Source: Cycas panzhihuaensis (taxonomy: Eukaryota; Cycadophyta). From it: a stretch of DNA of 64,000 bases. The stretch is taken from NCBI GenBank assembly GCA_023213395.1, contig CM041465.1:16926001-16990000 (forward strand), in the 5' to 3' direction. This document shows positions 22,060 through 32,336 of the stretch, piece after piece; position 1 is the first letter of the stretch, and the number at the start of each line of letters is the position of its first letter. The notes under the pieces were generated by a model that saw nothing but the letters and a program-made list of their open reading frames with translations, did no database searches and was not told the origin of the DNA. Both the position numbers and the translations under genes were made by a program.

Positions 22060-23153
22060 ATGGATGAGCTAGAGCAAGAGATGAAGAAAAGATTCTTGAA
22101 GATGGAGCAAAACCTCGATAGGCTAACTTAGTTATGGCATAGCTAGTCTCTTAGCAAGGTGCAACTTCTTCAACACCCAAAGGCAAAAAGAAGGAAGAAG
22201 ATGAACTGAAAATAAATGAAGAAACTATAGAAGACCAATAAGCTAAAGAGGAAAAGATGACAGTCCATCGATAACAGTGCATCCATTCAAGGTAGAGGCA
22301 AAACTAGACTTGCCCATTTATGATGGAACCCTAGATGCTGAAAAGTTAGATAGTTGGTTGGACCAATTAGAGACATAGTTTTATATTTATGGGTATAAAA
22401 ACTAATAGAAATTTACCTTTGCTAGGTTAAAATTATCTAAGCATATATTAGATTATTGGAATGTATACGTTAAATCCCACAATACAACTAAAATTACATG
22501 GCAATGATTTAAAATCCTCATAAAGAAGTATTTCTACCCTATTAGCTATGAAGAGCAATAGAGGATTAAATGGTAGTATTACCAATAAGAAAGAGGCCAA
22601 AATATCTAAGACTATACAACAGAATTCTGAAAGCAAGTTATTGTGTTGGACATCTCTTTACTTGGTAAAGACATCATGCTGAAGTATATTAGAGAGTTAC
22701 ACCAACATATTCAGCAAAGAACTTTAGCTTTTTGAAGTTAAATTGCTCAATGAAGCTAGTAAGAAAGCAATCGCCATAGAAAAGATGAACAAGAAGGTTT
22801 TCACTGAGAGGAAAAGGTTTGCACTTCAAGAAGGTAACAACAAACTCACCCAAGGAAATAAGTTTCCTAGTGAAGTCAGATAACAACCAATTAGAGGTTT
22901 TGGCAAGAAGAAACAAGCTAATATCATTCAAATCAAAGTCACTTACATGCATTACAAGCAAGTGGGTCATAACATAAAAGATTGTTGGTTATTACATCTA
23001 GAGAAGTAGCCCAACAACAAGGAAAAAGTTAAAGTCAAAACTAAAGGTAAAGCTTTACTTAACTCCATAGGAGATGAAGACATTTGTAACACTGAAAGAT
23101 CCAATGAGAAGTTGATGCTCATGGTCAATGTAGAGCTAGAAAAGAGCCTATAA
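22060..23153 (+). pseudogene. gag of family A unit 3
   Basis: ATG at 22060 begins MDELEQEMKKRFLKMEQ. Decay matches units 1 and 2: Tyr in place of Cys in the zinc knuckle (MHYKQVGHNIKDC) and TAG at Gln positions. The stop before QVDLEIREELF at the gag-protease boundary is present in all three units. Confidence 0.8.
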
Positions 23154-24626
23154 CAAGTTGATCTAGAGATTAGAGAGGAGCTCTTCATAGTGAGAATCTA
23201 AGTGAAGTAAACCATGGTTGATGCCATCTTTGATGGAGGAAGCCAAAAGAACATAATCTCAGAGGCATTGGTAAAGAAGATGGGATTAAAAATGCATGCA
23301 CATCCAAAACCATATCCTCTTGGGTGGCTGTGAAAAGATTTAGAGTTGCAAGCTACTCACCAATGTAAGTTTAAATTTGCAATTTCAAAAATGTTCATTG
23401 ATGAAGTTAAATGTGAGGTAGTTCCTTTGGATGTTTGTCAAGTTGTGTTTGGTAGCCCATATCTCTATGATAGAGATAGAGTCCATCATAGGAGGTTGAG
23501 AAAGATTTAACTCATCAAGGATGGGAATCTATATTTGATTAATGCATCAAATCCACAAAAGAAGATCTCCCTCATATCCTCCCAGCAAGAAAAAAGATTG
23601 ATTAATGCTTGTGAGAAATTTATGTTGTTAATGGTGAAGCAAAATATAGAAGAAAAATAACAAGTGGAGTCCTCAATGTAGGTGTTGGATAGGAAACAAT
23701 TGTAGAAGATCGAAGGCCTAAGGAATAACTATAATGATGCATTTTAAGAGCCAAAAGGGCTGCCTGCTAAGAGGGTAATTGAACATGAAATCTAGTCAGT
23801 TGTCGATTCACCTTTGCCCAATCTTAGTCTCTATTGAAACTCAGTTTTAGAGAATGAAGAGATTAAGAAGTAGATTTAAGAACTCTTGGAGCAAGAAGTG
23901 ATCAAGCCAAGTTGTTCACCTTGTGGTTCACCTATTGTTTTGGTGTCAAAGAAAGATGGAGGATGGAGAATGTGCATTGACTATCGGTCTTTGAACAAGA
24001 TCACCATAAAAAATTGACATCTCCTACCTCAGATAGATGACTTGTTGGATTAACTATAGTCAATAAGATATTTTAGCAAGTTGGACCTAAAATCAGGCTA
24101 CCATTAGGTTCAAATCTGGGATGAGGATACTTATAAGACAACCTTCAAATCAAAGCAAGGATTATTCAAATGTATGGTGATGCCCTTTGGTTTATGCAAT
24201 GTGCCTACCACCTTCATGAGATTAATGAATGAGGTATTGAAACCCTTCATTAACAACTTTATAATTCTTTATTTGGATGATATTCTAGTTTTCAAACATA
24301 CTTGGGAGGATCACCTCTAACATGTTGAGAAAGTACTCAAAGTCCTTCAAGAGTAGTAACTAAAACTTAACTTGAAGAAGTGCGAGTTTAGAAAGCAATC
24401 TCTCATCTTCTTAGGTTTTGTAGTTGGAGGAGGAGAATTGAAAATTAACCCAATAAAGATTAGAGTCATTCTTAATTGGCCCACACCCAAAACAACCATG
24501 GAGGTAAGAAGTTTCATTGGTGCATGTCAATATTTAAGAAAAATTATTTTTAGATTCTCTCAAATTGTAACACTTCTTTATGCATTGAGGATAGGACATG
24601 CAAAGTTCCTTTGGAGGAATGAATAA
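23154..24626 (+). pseudogene. Family A unit 3 protease and reverse transcriptase
   Basis: The protease reads VDAIFDGGSQKNIISEALV (about 23217-23275), continuing to SPYLYDRDRVHHRRL. RT keeps [43 protein letters not shown], and the catalytic box [11 protein letters not shown] (about 24255-24290). The Gln-Gln pair at 24353-24358 is TAG-TAA, as in unit 1. An open piece, 24372-24626, ends in FLWRNE followed by TAA at a Gln position. Confidence 0.88.
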
Positions 24627-26517
24627 GCAAAAGCTTTTAGGGTTTTGAAGCAGAAAATCTGTGAGGCACCAATGTTAGCCTTACCCTCACTATAGAAACC
24701 ATTTGAGTTGGAGATTGATGTTTCAGTCTATTCCATGTAAGCAATGTTGAAGTAAGAGGGAAGACTGATAGCATATCATTCAGAGACATTTAATGGAGCT
24801 GTCATAAACTACCCAACTTACGATAAGGAGCTCTATGCATTATACCAAACAATCAAGTATTGGAGACTCTATTTATTGGGAAAAGAGGTGGTCATCTACA
24901 CCAACCAAAGGCTTTATAATTCTTGTAGACTCAGTCCAAATTATAGAAGGTTAGGCACATGAAGTAGATGTCCTATTTGTAGCAGTTTCACATTGTGGTC
25001 AAGTACAAGAAAGGCATAACAAACAAAATTGTAAACTTGTTGTCTAGACCTCCTCAATAGCAAGGTATTGCTAGCTTGTTAGTAGCTTTACAATTTTAGC
25101 CTTTTTTCCATGATGAATACGTTGATTTATACTTAGAAGATGAGGTATTTAAGCTTATCTTAGAGTAGCTATAGTAGGGAAAAGTAGTTACTAATTTTAA
25201 CCTGAAAGATGGCCTACTCTTCAAGCAAGGCAAGCTTCTCATTCCAAAGCATACAAACTGAATGAAGTAGGTAAGAGAATCTCACATCTCTTAAGTTGTA
25301 AGACGCTTTAGAGTGAGAAAACTTTTGTTGAATTTTCAATGATACATGTATTGGCCCAATATGTAGTAGGACATGTCTACAATAGTATGAAGATGTACAT
25401 TATATAGCACATCTAAGTTGTCTAATAAAAAGTTTAGATTGTACACTCCACTTCTTGTTCCATCACAACCATAGGAGAGTATCTCCATGGATTTTCTCAA
25501 AGGACTACCACAAACCAAAAATGGTATAGATTATTTATTTGTAGTTGTTGATTAATTCAGTAAAATGGCAGTGTTGATTCCTTATAAGAAGACACATGTA
25601 GGAAAAGACATAGTTAAATTATTTTTCTAGTATATTTGGAACTATTTTAGACTTCCCAACTCAATGATTTCTGATCAAGATAGTAGATTTTTTAGCCAGT
25701 TTTGGCAAACACTTTGGGGAATGATGGACATAAAGCTAAAGATGAGTATGGCCTTTCATCCTCAAATAGATAGCTAGATTGATGTCGACAATAGGATGTT
25801 GGTATAGTTGTTATGAGGATACAATGCCAAGAATCCTAAGACTTGGGATGAAAGTCTCTTATACTTGCAATTTGCCTTCAATAGAGCTATCCATAGGGCA
25901 ACTCAGAAATCACCATTTGAGGTATGTTTGGGATTTCTATCTACAAGTCCATTTGATCTAGAATTATCTACTCAACATTTTGTAGAAAATAGAAAGGAGG
26001 AAGAAGGAGAAGAGAAGGCATAAAGATTCTTGGAAAGAATTAAAAAAATCCATGAATAGGTTAAGGAGCAATTTCATAAATCTCAATAGAGATATAAATA
26101 GAGGCATGATACACATATAACTAGTCATTCCTTTAAGGAAGAAGATAGAGTTTAGTTACATTTCAATAAGAAACGATTACAAGGTGAAGATAAAACACTA
26201 AAGCCTATATTCTACTTGAACTTCTAGAATTGATAAAGATGTACTCAGTTGTGAATGTTGAGAATCTGAAGATATTCAAGCCATCCATACTGGATGAAGA
26301 TGAAGATAGAGTTCCACTTTTGCCAAATCCAGAGGAGTTGTGAGTAGAGAAAGAGGAACCAATGCAAAATGATTGCATTCTTCAAAAGAAGTAAATAAAG
26401 ACTAGAAGAGGCACAATTGAGTCCTTCAGGATCACAGAAAAAGGACAAGTGCCTAATAAGGCAAAGTGGTATAGTAGGGAGAAGGGGAAAGTCAAATTCC
26501 CTCATCTAAAACTATAA
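24627..26517 (+). pseudogene. Family A unit 3 RNase H, integrase and true pol C-terminus
   Basis: RNase H runs to about 25070 and integrase to about 26160. The integrase keeps MISDQDSRFFSQFWQTLWGM, though the HPQTDGQTEV motif is decayed (Q-stop-DS-stop-IDVDNRM). Unlike units 1 and 2, the natural end is present: HFNKKRLQGEDKTLKPI-like sequence, then a tail (MYSVVNVENLKIFKPSILDE, about 26239-26300) ending in FPHLKL and a TAA at 26515. The tail is homologous to the last open frame of gypsy-B, which shows that A and B are related families. Confidence 0.85.
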
Positions 26518-26540
26518 GGTTCATGAGGCCATGCACTCCT

Positions 26541-26555
26541 AAAAAATGGGAGTTC
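26541..26555 (+). other. Polypurine tract, family A unit 3
   Basis: aaaaaatgggagttc directly precedes LTR copy 4. Units 1 and 2 lack a clear tract before their 3' LTRs. Confidence 0.75.
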
Positions 26556-27630
26556 TGATCCATTTTTGGATCTTTAATTTCATAATACTCTTTAAAATGA
26601 GTATAAAATGCCTTGCTAATATTTATTTTTCATGTTTCTAACCTTAATTTGGCAGAAAAATATCAGTTAGATGCTTAAAATTCAACCAAGAAGTTTACTA
26701 GTGCAACCAAGAAGTTTGCTGATGAAACTAAGAAGTCTGTCAGTGTAACCAAGAAGCCTATTAGTGTAACCTAAAGACCTATTGGTTCAACCTGAAGATG
26801 TGTTGGTGCAACACAAAAATGGGAAAAGTAGAAAAAACAAATAGAAAAATAGGAGTTTGATGGATGAAATGAATTTTATTTGACATAAAAATTTATGAGG
26901 ATGGTATGACATATATCTTCTCTCATTATAAGAAAGGAAAAGAGATTTTAATAGATTTAAATTTGTTTTATCAACTGATCGAAATGAAGGAAACATAAAA
27001 AAAACCATTTTGAAAAGAAAGCAAACATAGGAGGGTTTAAAACTACCTAGATTCATTAAAAAATTAATGGAGGAGTGCCTCACATTTTGCACACATAGCC
27101 AGAGGAGTAAGAAGACTCAGGAATGAAGCCATAGTAGCTTCCCAAAGAAGAAAAATGACTCTAAAACAAAAGGCTACACACCCAAAGGAGGAGAAATAGA
27201 AGTATAACAAAGAAAACTCCATCCGTGGGACTTTAGAAATAGCCCAAATTTATTTATGAGGTGCTGAAGAGTCCAAGAAAGACTTACACATAGCTAAAAG
27301 AGAAGAAATTATAGTCCTAGTAGTCTAAGGAAGATGCCAAGCAAAACACTTCTCCAAATAGGGGTTTGTTGCTAAACGACAACTAAAACTCCTTACGAAA
27401 ATCACCAGAAGAGACATCGAAGAGTGCACAAAAGTCCAAAACATGCTTAGAACACTTCTCTACACTCCCTAATTACTGTAGTAGTTTGTTCATACTTAGT
27501 AGAGAGTAAAAATATAGAATTTTTTAAGAAAAATCAAACTATTTTTAAATATATTGTAACATTATTGTATATTATTTTGAATTTATTTCAATTAGACTAA
27601 GTTTTTACTTTTATATTCAAATTTGGATCA
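26556..27630 (+). repeat. Family A LTR, copy 4 (right end of the array)
   Basis: 1075 bp, starts TGATCCATTTTTGG and ends TTTGGATCA. It is clearly more diverged from copies 2 and 3 than these are from each other, and has a shorter minisatellite (26682-26817). Confidence 0.9.
26682..26817. repeat. 20-bp minisatellite in LTR copy 4 (about 7 units)
   Basis: Same unit type as in copies 2 and 3 but about half the length. Confidence 0.85.
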
Positions 27631-27635
27631 CTCAC

Positions 27636-28270
27636 ATTAACTCCTCAAGCAATGTAGCCTTGGAGGAGTGAAGGAGATCATAAAAGTATCTAACAAAGTC
27701 ATAATTAAGTTTGTTGTGACCTTATTTAAGGGAGAGTAAGGCTTTGACCCCACTCTCAAATAGGTGAGCCATCCTGAAGTAGTGAACGAATTCGTCCACC
27801 AATTGTTGGAATGAATGAATAGAATGAGCATGTATAATACCTTTTAAAGCTATCTCCTTGTAGGGATCTAGGTAATAGTTTCATTAAAATATGGTCATAA
27901 GCCCAATAATTGATACATACCATGGTAAAGCCCCTGATATATTCAATTAGGTTGTACGATGAAGTGCCATTAAACTTTGGCACTTTTAGAGGGTGAAGTA
28001 GTAGGTTGGTCCTAAGAGCCTCAACCAAAAGAGGAGTAGACCTATAGTCGATAAAGGGACAATCCCTAGGTTGTACTAAAGGATCAACTTAGGGGGTAGG
28101 AGGAGGCAGATACAGATACCTAACTCCTCCATAAGAGGGTCGAGTATAAGGGTGATAAGGGCCCCCACCAGTATGGTGGGAGAAGGTCATCCCCACTTGT
28201 AGGTAGGCCAAGTAAGAAGAAGGTAGATGGGGAGGTTTCACTCCACCTTGAGAGTATGCCCCCTACATGG
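27636..28270 (-). pseudogene. Antisense Ogre/TAT-like gag fragment (core)
   Basis: Read on the minus strand, this gives VEALRTNLLLHPLKVPKFNG, then a Gag core of the retrotransposon-gag type (LIEYIRGFTMVCINYWAYDH, LMKLLPRSLQGDSFKRYY) and RVGSKPYSPLNKV. Upstream, at 28060-28270, is a Pro/Tyr-rich stretch typical of the N-terminal half of these Gags. One frameshift and several stops are present. The left end is cut by LTR copy 4 of array A and the right end by gypsy-B; the N-terminal half continues at 35011. It once formed the particle shell of a non-chromovirus gypsy element. Confidence 0.75.
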
Positions 28271-28275
28271 GCAAC
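28271..28275. other. Target-site duplication GCAAC, left of gypsy-B
   Basis: Exact match to 35006-35010, which flanks the other LTR. Confidence 0.93.
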
Positions 28276-29329
28276 TGATCCCAAAAGAGCTTAGTTGGTG
28301 AAGAAATCAATTATCAACCTTTCCTCCTTGAGATCCTGGGAGTTAGTGTAGAAAACTCAATAACATCAAAACAACAATGAGCCCATGAAAGGAAAATTCT
28401 ACACCAAATCAATTATTCTTGACATTGATCCAAAAGTATGAGGAGTAATACTTTTATTAAACCATGAAAATCTCCATTTAATGGTGGAGAAATCAACTAG
28501 CAAAAGAATGGTAAAATTACAAGGAATAAATGTTACAATTATACCATAAGGGGGATTCAAACCCTCCAAATGCTTCTCCAAGGATGCTTCCCAAGTCAAG
28601 TCTCCAAGAACCACCTCTCCAACCTGTAGAAGGGCTCAATTTATAGAAAGAAACCTGAATTGCATGTTTAACAAGTGGCAATCATGCAAGTATAATCACT
28701 AACCACTAGAATGCATGTTGTCCAAGTGGCCTTCATACAATTCTTAAAAAGTTGTAGCTTGTAATAGATCTTAACGTACTCTAATTTAGTTCAAATTTGG
28801 TACACATATAGGAACGCATGTCCCCTTAGCTTCCTCAAATTTACAGCTCATTTGGATGTCATTTGACTGCATTTTTATTCATTTAATAATAATATGTATT
28901 TGCTGTTTTTTCTACTGTCCAAGTGGCCTTCATGTAATTCTTAAACGTTGCGGATTGTAACTAACCTTAACGGACTCCAATTCAACTCAAATTTGGTACA
29001 CGTATAGGAACGCATGTCTCCTCTGCTTCCTCAAAATTTTAGGTCATTTGGATGTCATTTGGCCATGTTTCTATTCATATAATTATAATATATATTTTCT
29101 ATTTTTTTCTGCTAGCTGTGGGATTAATTTTTATGCAAAGACAAGGCTTGAACTCTAATCAAATGATATTTTCTGAACCCCACCTTTTGTACACATCTAG
29201 TGGGATGTGTTTTATCCCTTTAAACAAAATTTCATAGAATTTTGATACCATTTGGCCATATCTCATTAGTTATGCCAATGCCTAGCATTTTCCGCATCCT
29301 CAGAACATATGGTAGATCCTCCTGGATCA
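28276..29329 (-). repeat. Gypsy-B 3' LTR
   Basis: 1054 bp. Read on the plus strand it starts TGATCCCAAAAG and ends CTGGATCA. It contains a 197-bp tandem duplication (about 28721-29114). An antisense TATA-like motif lies near 28639-28645. Confidence 0.93.
28721..29114. repeat. 197-bp tandem duplication in the gypsy-B 3' LTR
   Basis: tccaagtggccttcat recurs at a 197-bp period, followed by the same ordered motifs (aatttggtacac, ataggaacgcatgtc, catttggatgtcattt). The same period is found in the 5' LTR at about 34396-34790. Confidence 0.9.
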
Positions 29330-29345
29330 TGGCTCCCCCTTCCTT
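29330..29345 (-). other. Polypurine tract, gypsy-B
   Basis: On the minus strand a purine-rich ggaagggggagcca abuts the 3' LTR. Confidence 0.8.
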
Positions 29346-29370
29346 GGAAAATAGCCAACTTCTGTTTGGC

Positions 29371-30840
29371 TTAGAATTGGAGATGGGGGAAGTGTTGTTC
29401 TCCTTGTTGCCTACTAAACCACTTGGCCTTACTAGGCAATTGCCCTGCTACTCCAATCATGAAAGATTCATGTGTCTTATGTCTTGTTTTGGTAGATTTT
29501 CTCTCCAAGATACAATCTTCCTTGAGAGGCTCCTCACTTTCCAAATACAAATCATCAACTAAAGGTAAAGTGAACTGGTCCTGTTCCTCATCTAGCATGG
29601 AGGGCTCAAAGAGTTTTAAGTATTCAGCATTTACTACTGAATATATTTGCATATAAGGTGGAAGATCAAGTTGGAAAGCATTGCCACCTACTTTCTCAAA
29701 ATCTTGAATGGTCCATACCTTATAGGTTTGAGTTTCTTACCTTCTCCTTTTAACCTCTCCTTGCTCAAGTATAACCATACTAAATCTCCTTCTTGGAAAG
29801 TACACTCTTTCCTATGCTTGTCATGTCTTTCCTTGTACTTTTGTTGAGTCCTTAGAAGTTGATCATGTACTTCTTTGTGGACTCTGGATCTTCTCCAAGT
29901 ATCTTAAAGCCTTGTCATGCTCCTCCTTCTCTTTGACGGATCCTTCCTTAGCTTGCATGGAAAACTCTAAGTCAAATGGACTTTGAGGTAAGTATCCCAA
30001 ACAAACTTCAAAAGGTGCTTTAGAGTGTGATGCATGCATTGCTCTATTAAAAGCAAATTGTAGAAAAGCCAATGATTCATCCCAAGTCTTTGGATGCTTG
30101 GAATTGTATCCCTCAATAGATGTACCAAAGTTCTATTCACTACTTGGTTTGTCCATCGCTTGAGGATGGAAACTTGTACTCCTCTTCAATTTGGTATCCA
30201 TCATCTCCCATAGTGACTTCCAAAATGATGAAAGGAATCGAGTGTCCCGATCTCGAAATGATGGAAGAAGGCAAGCCAAAATTCTTCCATACATACTCGA
30301 AGAATAACTCACCGCTCTGCACTGTGATTGTCTTCTTACAAGGTATTAGACATATCATTTTACTAAACCTATCTACAATAACAAAAGATAATCATGTCCC
30401 TTCCTAGTCATGGGAAGTCCCCTAAAAATCAATGGAGATACTTTCCCAAGGCCTAGTGGGAATAGGTAGTGGTGTATACAATCCTAATTTTCTAGAAGAA
30501 GGCTTAGAAGTATTACACATTACACATCCTTTTACATATTTTTTTACATCATTTTTCATTTTTGGCCATACAACATATCTTCTCAAGTTTGCTAAAGTCT
30601 TCTCTATACCAAAGTGACCAGCTACTTTAGAAGTATGGGCTTCTAAGCCACTTGATCTTGTCTCCTTTTGATGGAACATAGAGTTGCTCCCCTTTGAAAA
30701 GTAGACCATCCTTCCAAGTAAGCTGGGAAGGTCTTCCTTTCGCTAGGTTCTCTAATTCTTCCTTCAAAGCTTCATCTTCATGGTACAAGTCTTTGTACTC
30801 TTCATGATGCATTGGTTCCACACAAACTCATAAGAGAACT
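29371..30840 (-). pseudogene. Gypsy-B integrase and C-terminal tail
   Basis: The zinc region (H-H-C-C) is readable near 30550-30660: VAGHFGIEKTLANLRRYV and GCVMCNTSKPSSRKLGLY. ESISIDF with the first catalytic Asp is near 30425. The second block has lost its Asp (SIISRSGH near 30240), and a TAA and frame breaks separate it from QFAFNRAMHASHSKAPFEVC (about 30020-30065). The last open piece, 29652-29371, is the C-terminal tail shared with family A (YSVVNAEYLKLFEPSMLDEE), ending before the polypurine tract. A 197-bp stretch near 29650-29860 encodes the DNA-binding part in broken frames. Confidence 0.85.
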
Positions 30841-31403
30841 ACAAACAAAAGTGGAAGAAGAAGTGGACCAAGGTGGGCTAGATAACATATCGACAATTTT
30901 GTTATTAGATCCCTTTTATACTTAATTACAATATTGAATTGTTGTAAATAACTCATCCACTTCATGTGTCTTGCTTGCTGTAATTTACTTTGAGTTTGTA
31001 AAAATTGAAGAGGCTTATGATCGGTATGAACTACAACCTCTTTTCTGAGCAAGTATGACCTCCAATGCTTGCATGCTTGATGAAGTGCGAACATTTCTCG
31101 ATCATATGTTGGGTAGTTCTTCACTTGAGGGGTGAAGACTTCCGAATGGTACACAATAGGCTTCCCATCTTGAATAAGGACAGCTCCCATCGCATTTCCA
31201 CTTGCATCAGCTTCTACTTCAAAAGGCCTTTGTAAATTTGGCATTGCCAAAACCGGTGCTTCACAAATTTTCTTCTTTAAAAGAAGAAAGGCTTCTTCCT
31301 CCTTGGAACCCCAAGTAAACTTTCTACTAGATTTTTTCAATCCATGTAGAGGTCTTTGCAACTTCGTGAGAAATGAAGAATGAACTTTCTCAAGTATTGA
31401 CAA
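30841..31403 (-). pseudogene. Gypsy-B RNase H
   Basis: A long open stretch reads RRPLHGLKK-type RT connection, then FTWGSKEEEAFLLLKKKICE and the RNase H domain with Asp in FEVEADASGNAMGAVLIQDG, Glu in YDREMFALHQACKHW, and Asp in VVVHTDHKPLQFL. The three acidic residues are intact. It ends near KYKRDLITKLSICYLAHLGP, where related elements have a decayed DALSR-like motif. Confidence 0.9.
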
Positions 31404-32336
31404 GCTCCTAAAAAACTTCTCACCTCTGTGATGTTTGTTGGCCTAGGCCATTTGAGGATGGCTTGAGTCTTGAGTGGATCAATGCTCAACTTTCCTCCTC
31501 CAACCACAAAGCCTAAGAAGATCAAGTTCTCCTTGCCAAATTCACACTTCTTCACATTAAGCTTCAAATGATGCTTAGCCATAGTCTTTAAAACTTCTTC
31601 TATGTCTTGCAAATGTTCCTCCCATGTGTTCTTTGAAAATCAAAATGTCATCAAGATGACAACAACAAAATTATCCAAGTAAGGCCTTAATATTTCATTC
31701 ATTAGCCTCATGAATGTTGCAGGAGCATTACACAATCCGAAAGGCATAACCATCCATTCAAAGAGTCCTTGCTTTGTTTTGAAGGCCGTCTTCCATGTGT
31801 CCTTCTCCTTGACCCTAACTTGGTGATAACCACTTTTAAATCCAATTTAGTGAAATAACAAGCATCTTTGAATTTGATCAAGCAAATCATCTATACGAGG
31901 TAAAGGGTAGCGATTTTTAATTGTAATTTTATTCGTGAGCACGAAAATCTATACACATTCTCCATCCTCCATCCTTCTTAGGCACCAAGACAATTGGTGA
32001 CCCACAAGGTGAACATGAAGGTCTTATGACCCCTTGATCAAGCAACTCCTCAACTTGCCTCTTTATCTCATTATTTTCTACAATGGAGTGCCTATACAAA
32101 GCAACATTAGGTAATGGTGCATCTCCTACAAGAGTGATTTCATGCTCTATCTTTCTCTTTGGTGGAAGCCCATCAACATGTTGAAATAGAATATCATACC
32201 TTGTCTTTAACTCCTCAATTTGTTGCATTTGTTTAGGTGATATAAGAAGAGTGTGAGTAGAAGGACCTTCTTCATATCTTGGCTCTTCTTTTCTCCTTAC
32301 CATTAAGATGACAAATTTACCACATGCATTGATCAT
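31337..32336 (-). pseudogene. Gypsy-B reverse transcriptase
   Basis: The N-terminal part (32336-31929) is open: [53 protein letters not shown], then MCIDFRA. A stop near 31929 and frame breaks follow. The catalytic box is present only in a shifted frame (HLDDILIF near 31660, with His for Tyr). The C-terminal part (31612-31337) is open: LKLNVKKCEFGKENLIFLGF to SFLGACQYLRKFI. Probably dead through two or more frame changes. Confidence 0.88.

Larger units (their letters stand above)
1..27630 (+). mobile_element. Family A Ty3/gypsy tandem array (three units, four LTRs, left end outside the window)
   Basis: LTRs at 1-575 (partial), 13832-15022, 20690-21873 and 26556-27630 alternate with three internal regions in the same orientation, so adjacent units share one LTR. 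Each internal region reads gag, protease, RT, RNase H, integrase on the plus strand, the Ty3/gypsy order. All three carry many of the same in-frame stops, and the same zinc-knuckle cysteines are lost. I infer that the array grew by unequal recombination of a dead element rather than by independent insertion. The right flank is CTCAC at 27631-27635. The left end lies outside the window. Confidence 0.85.
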
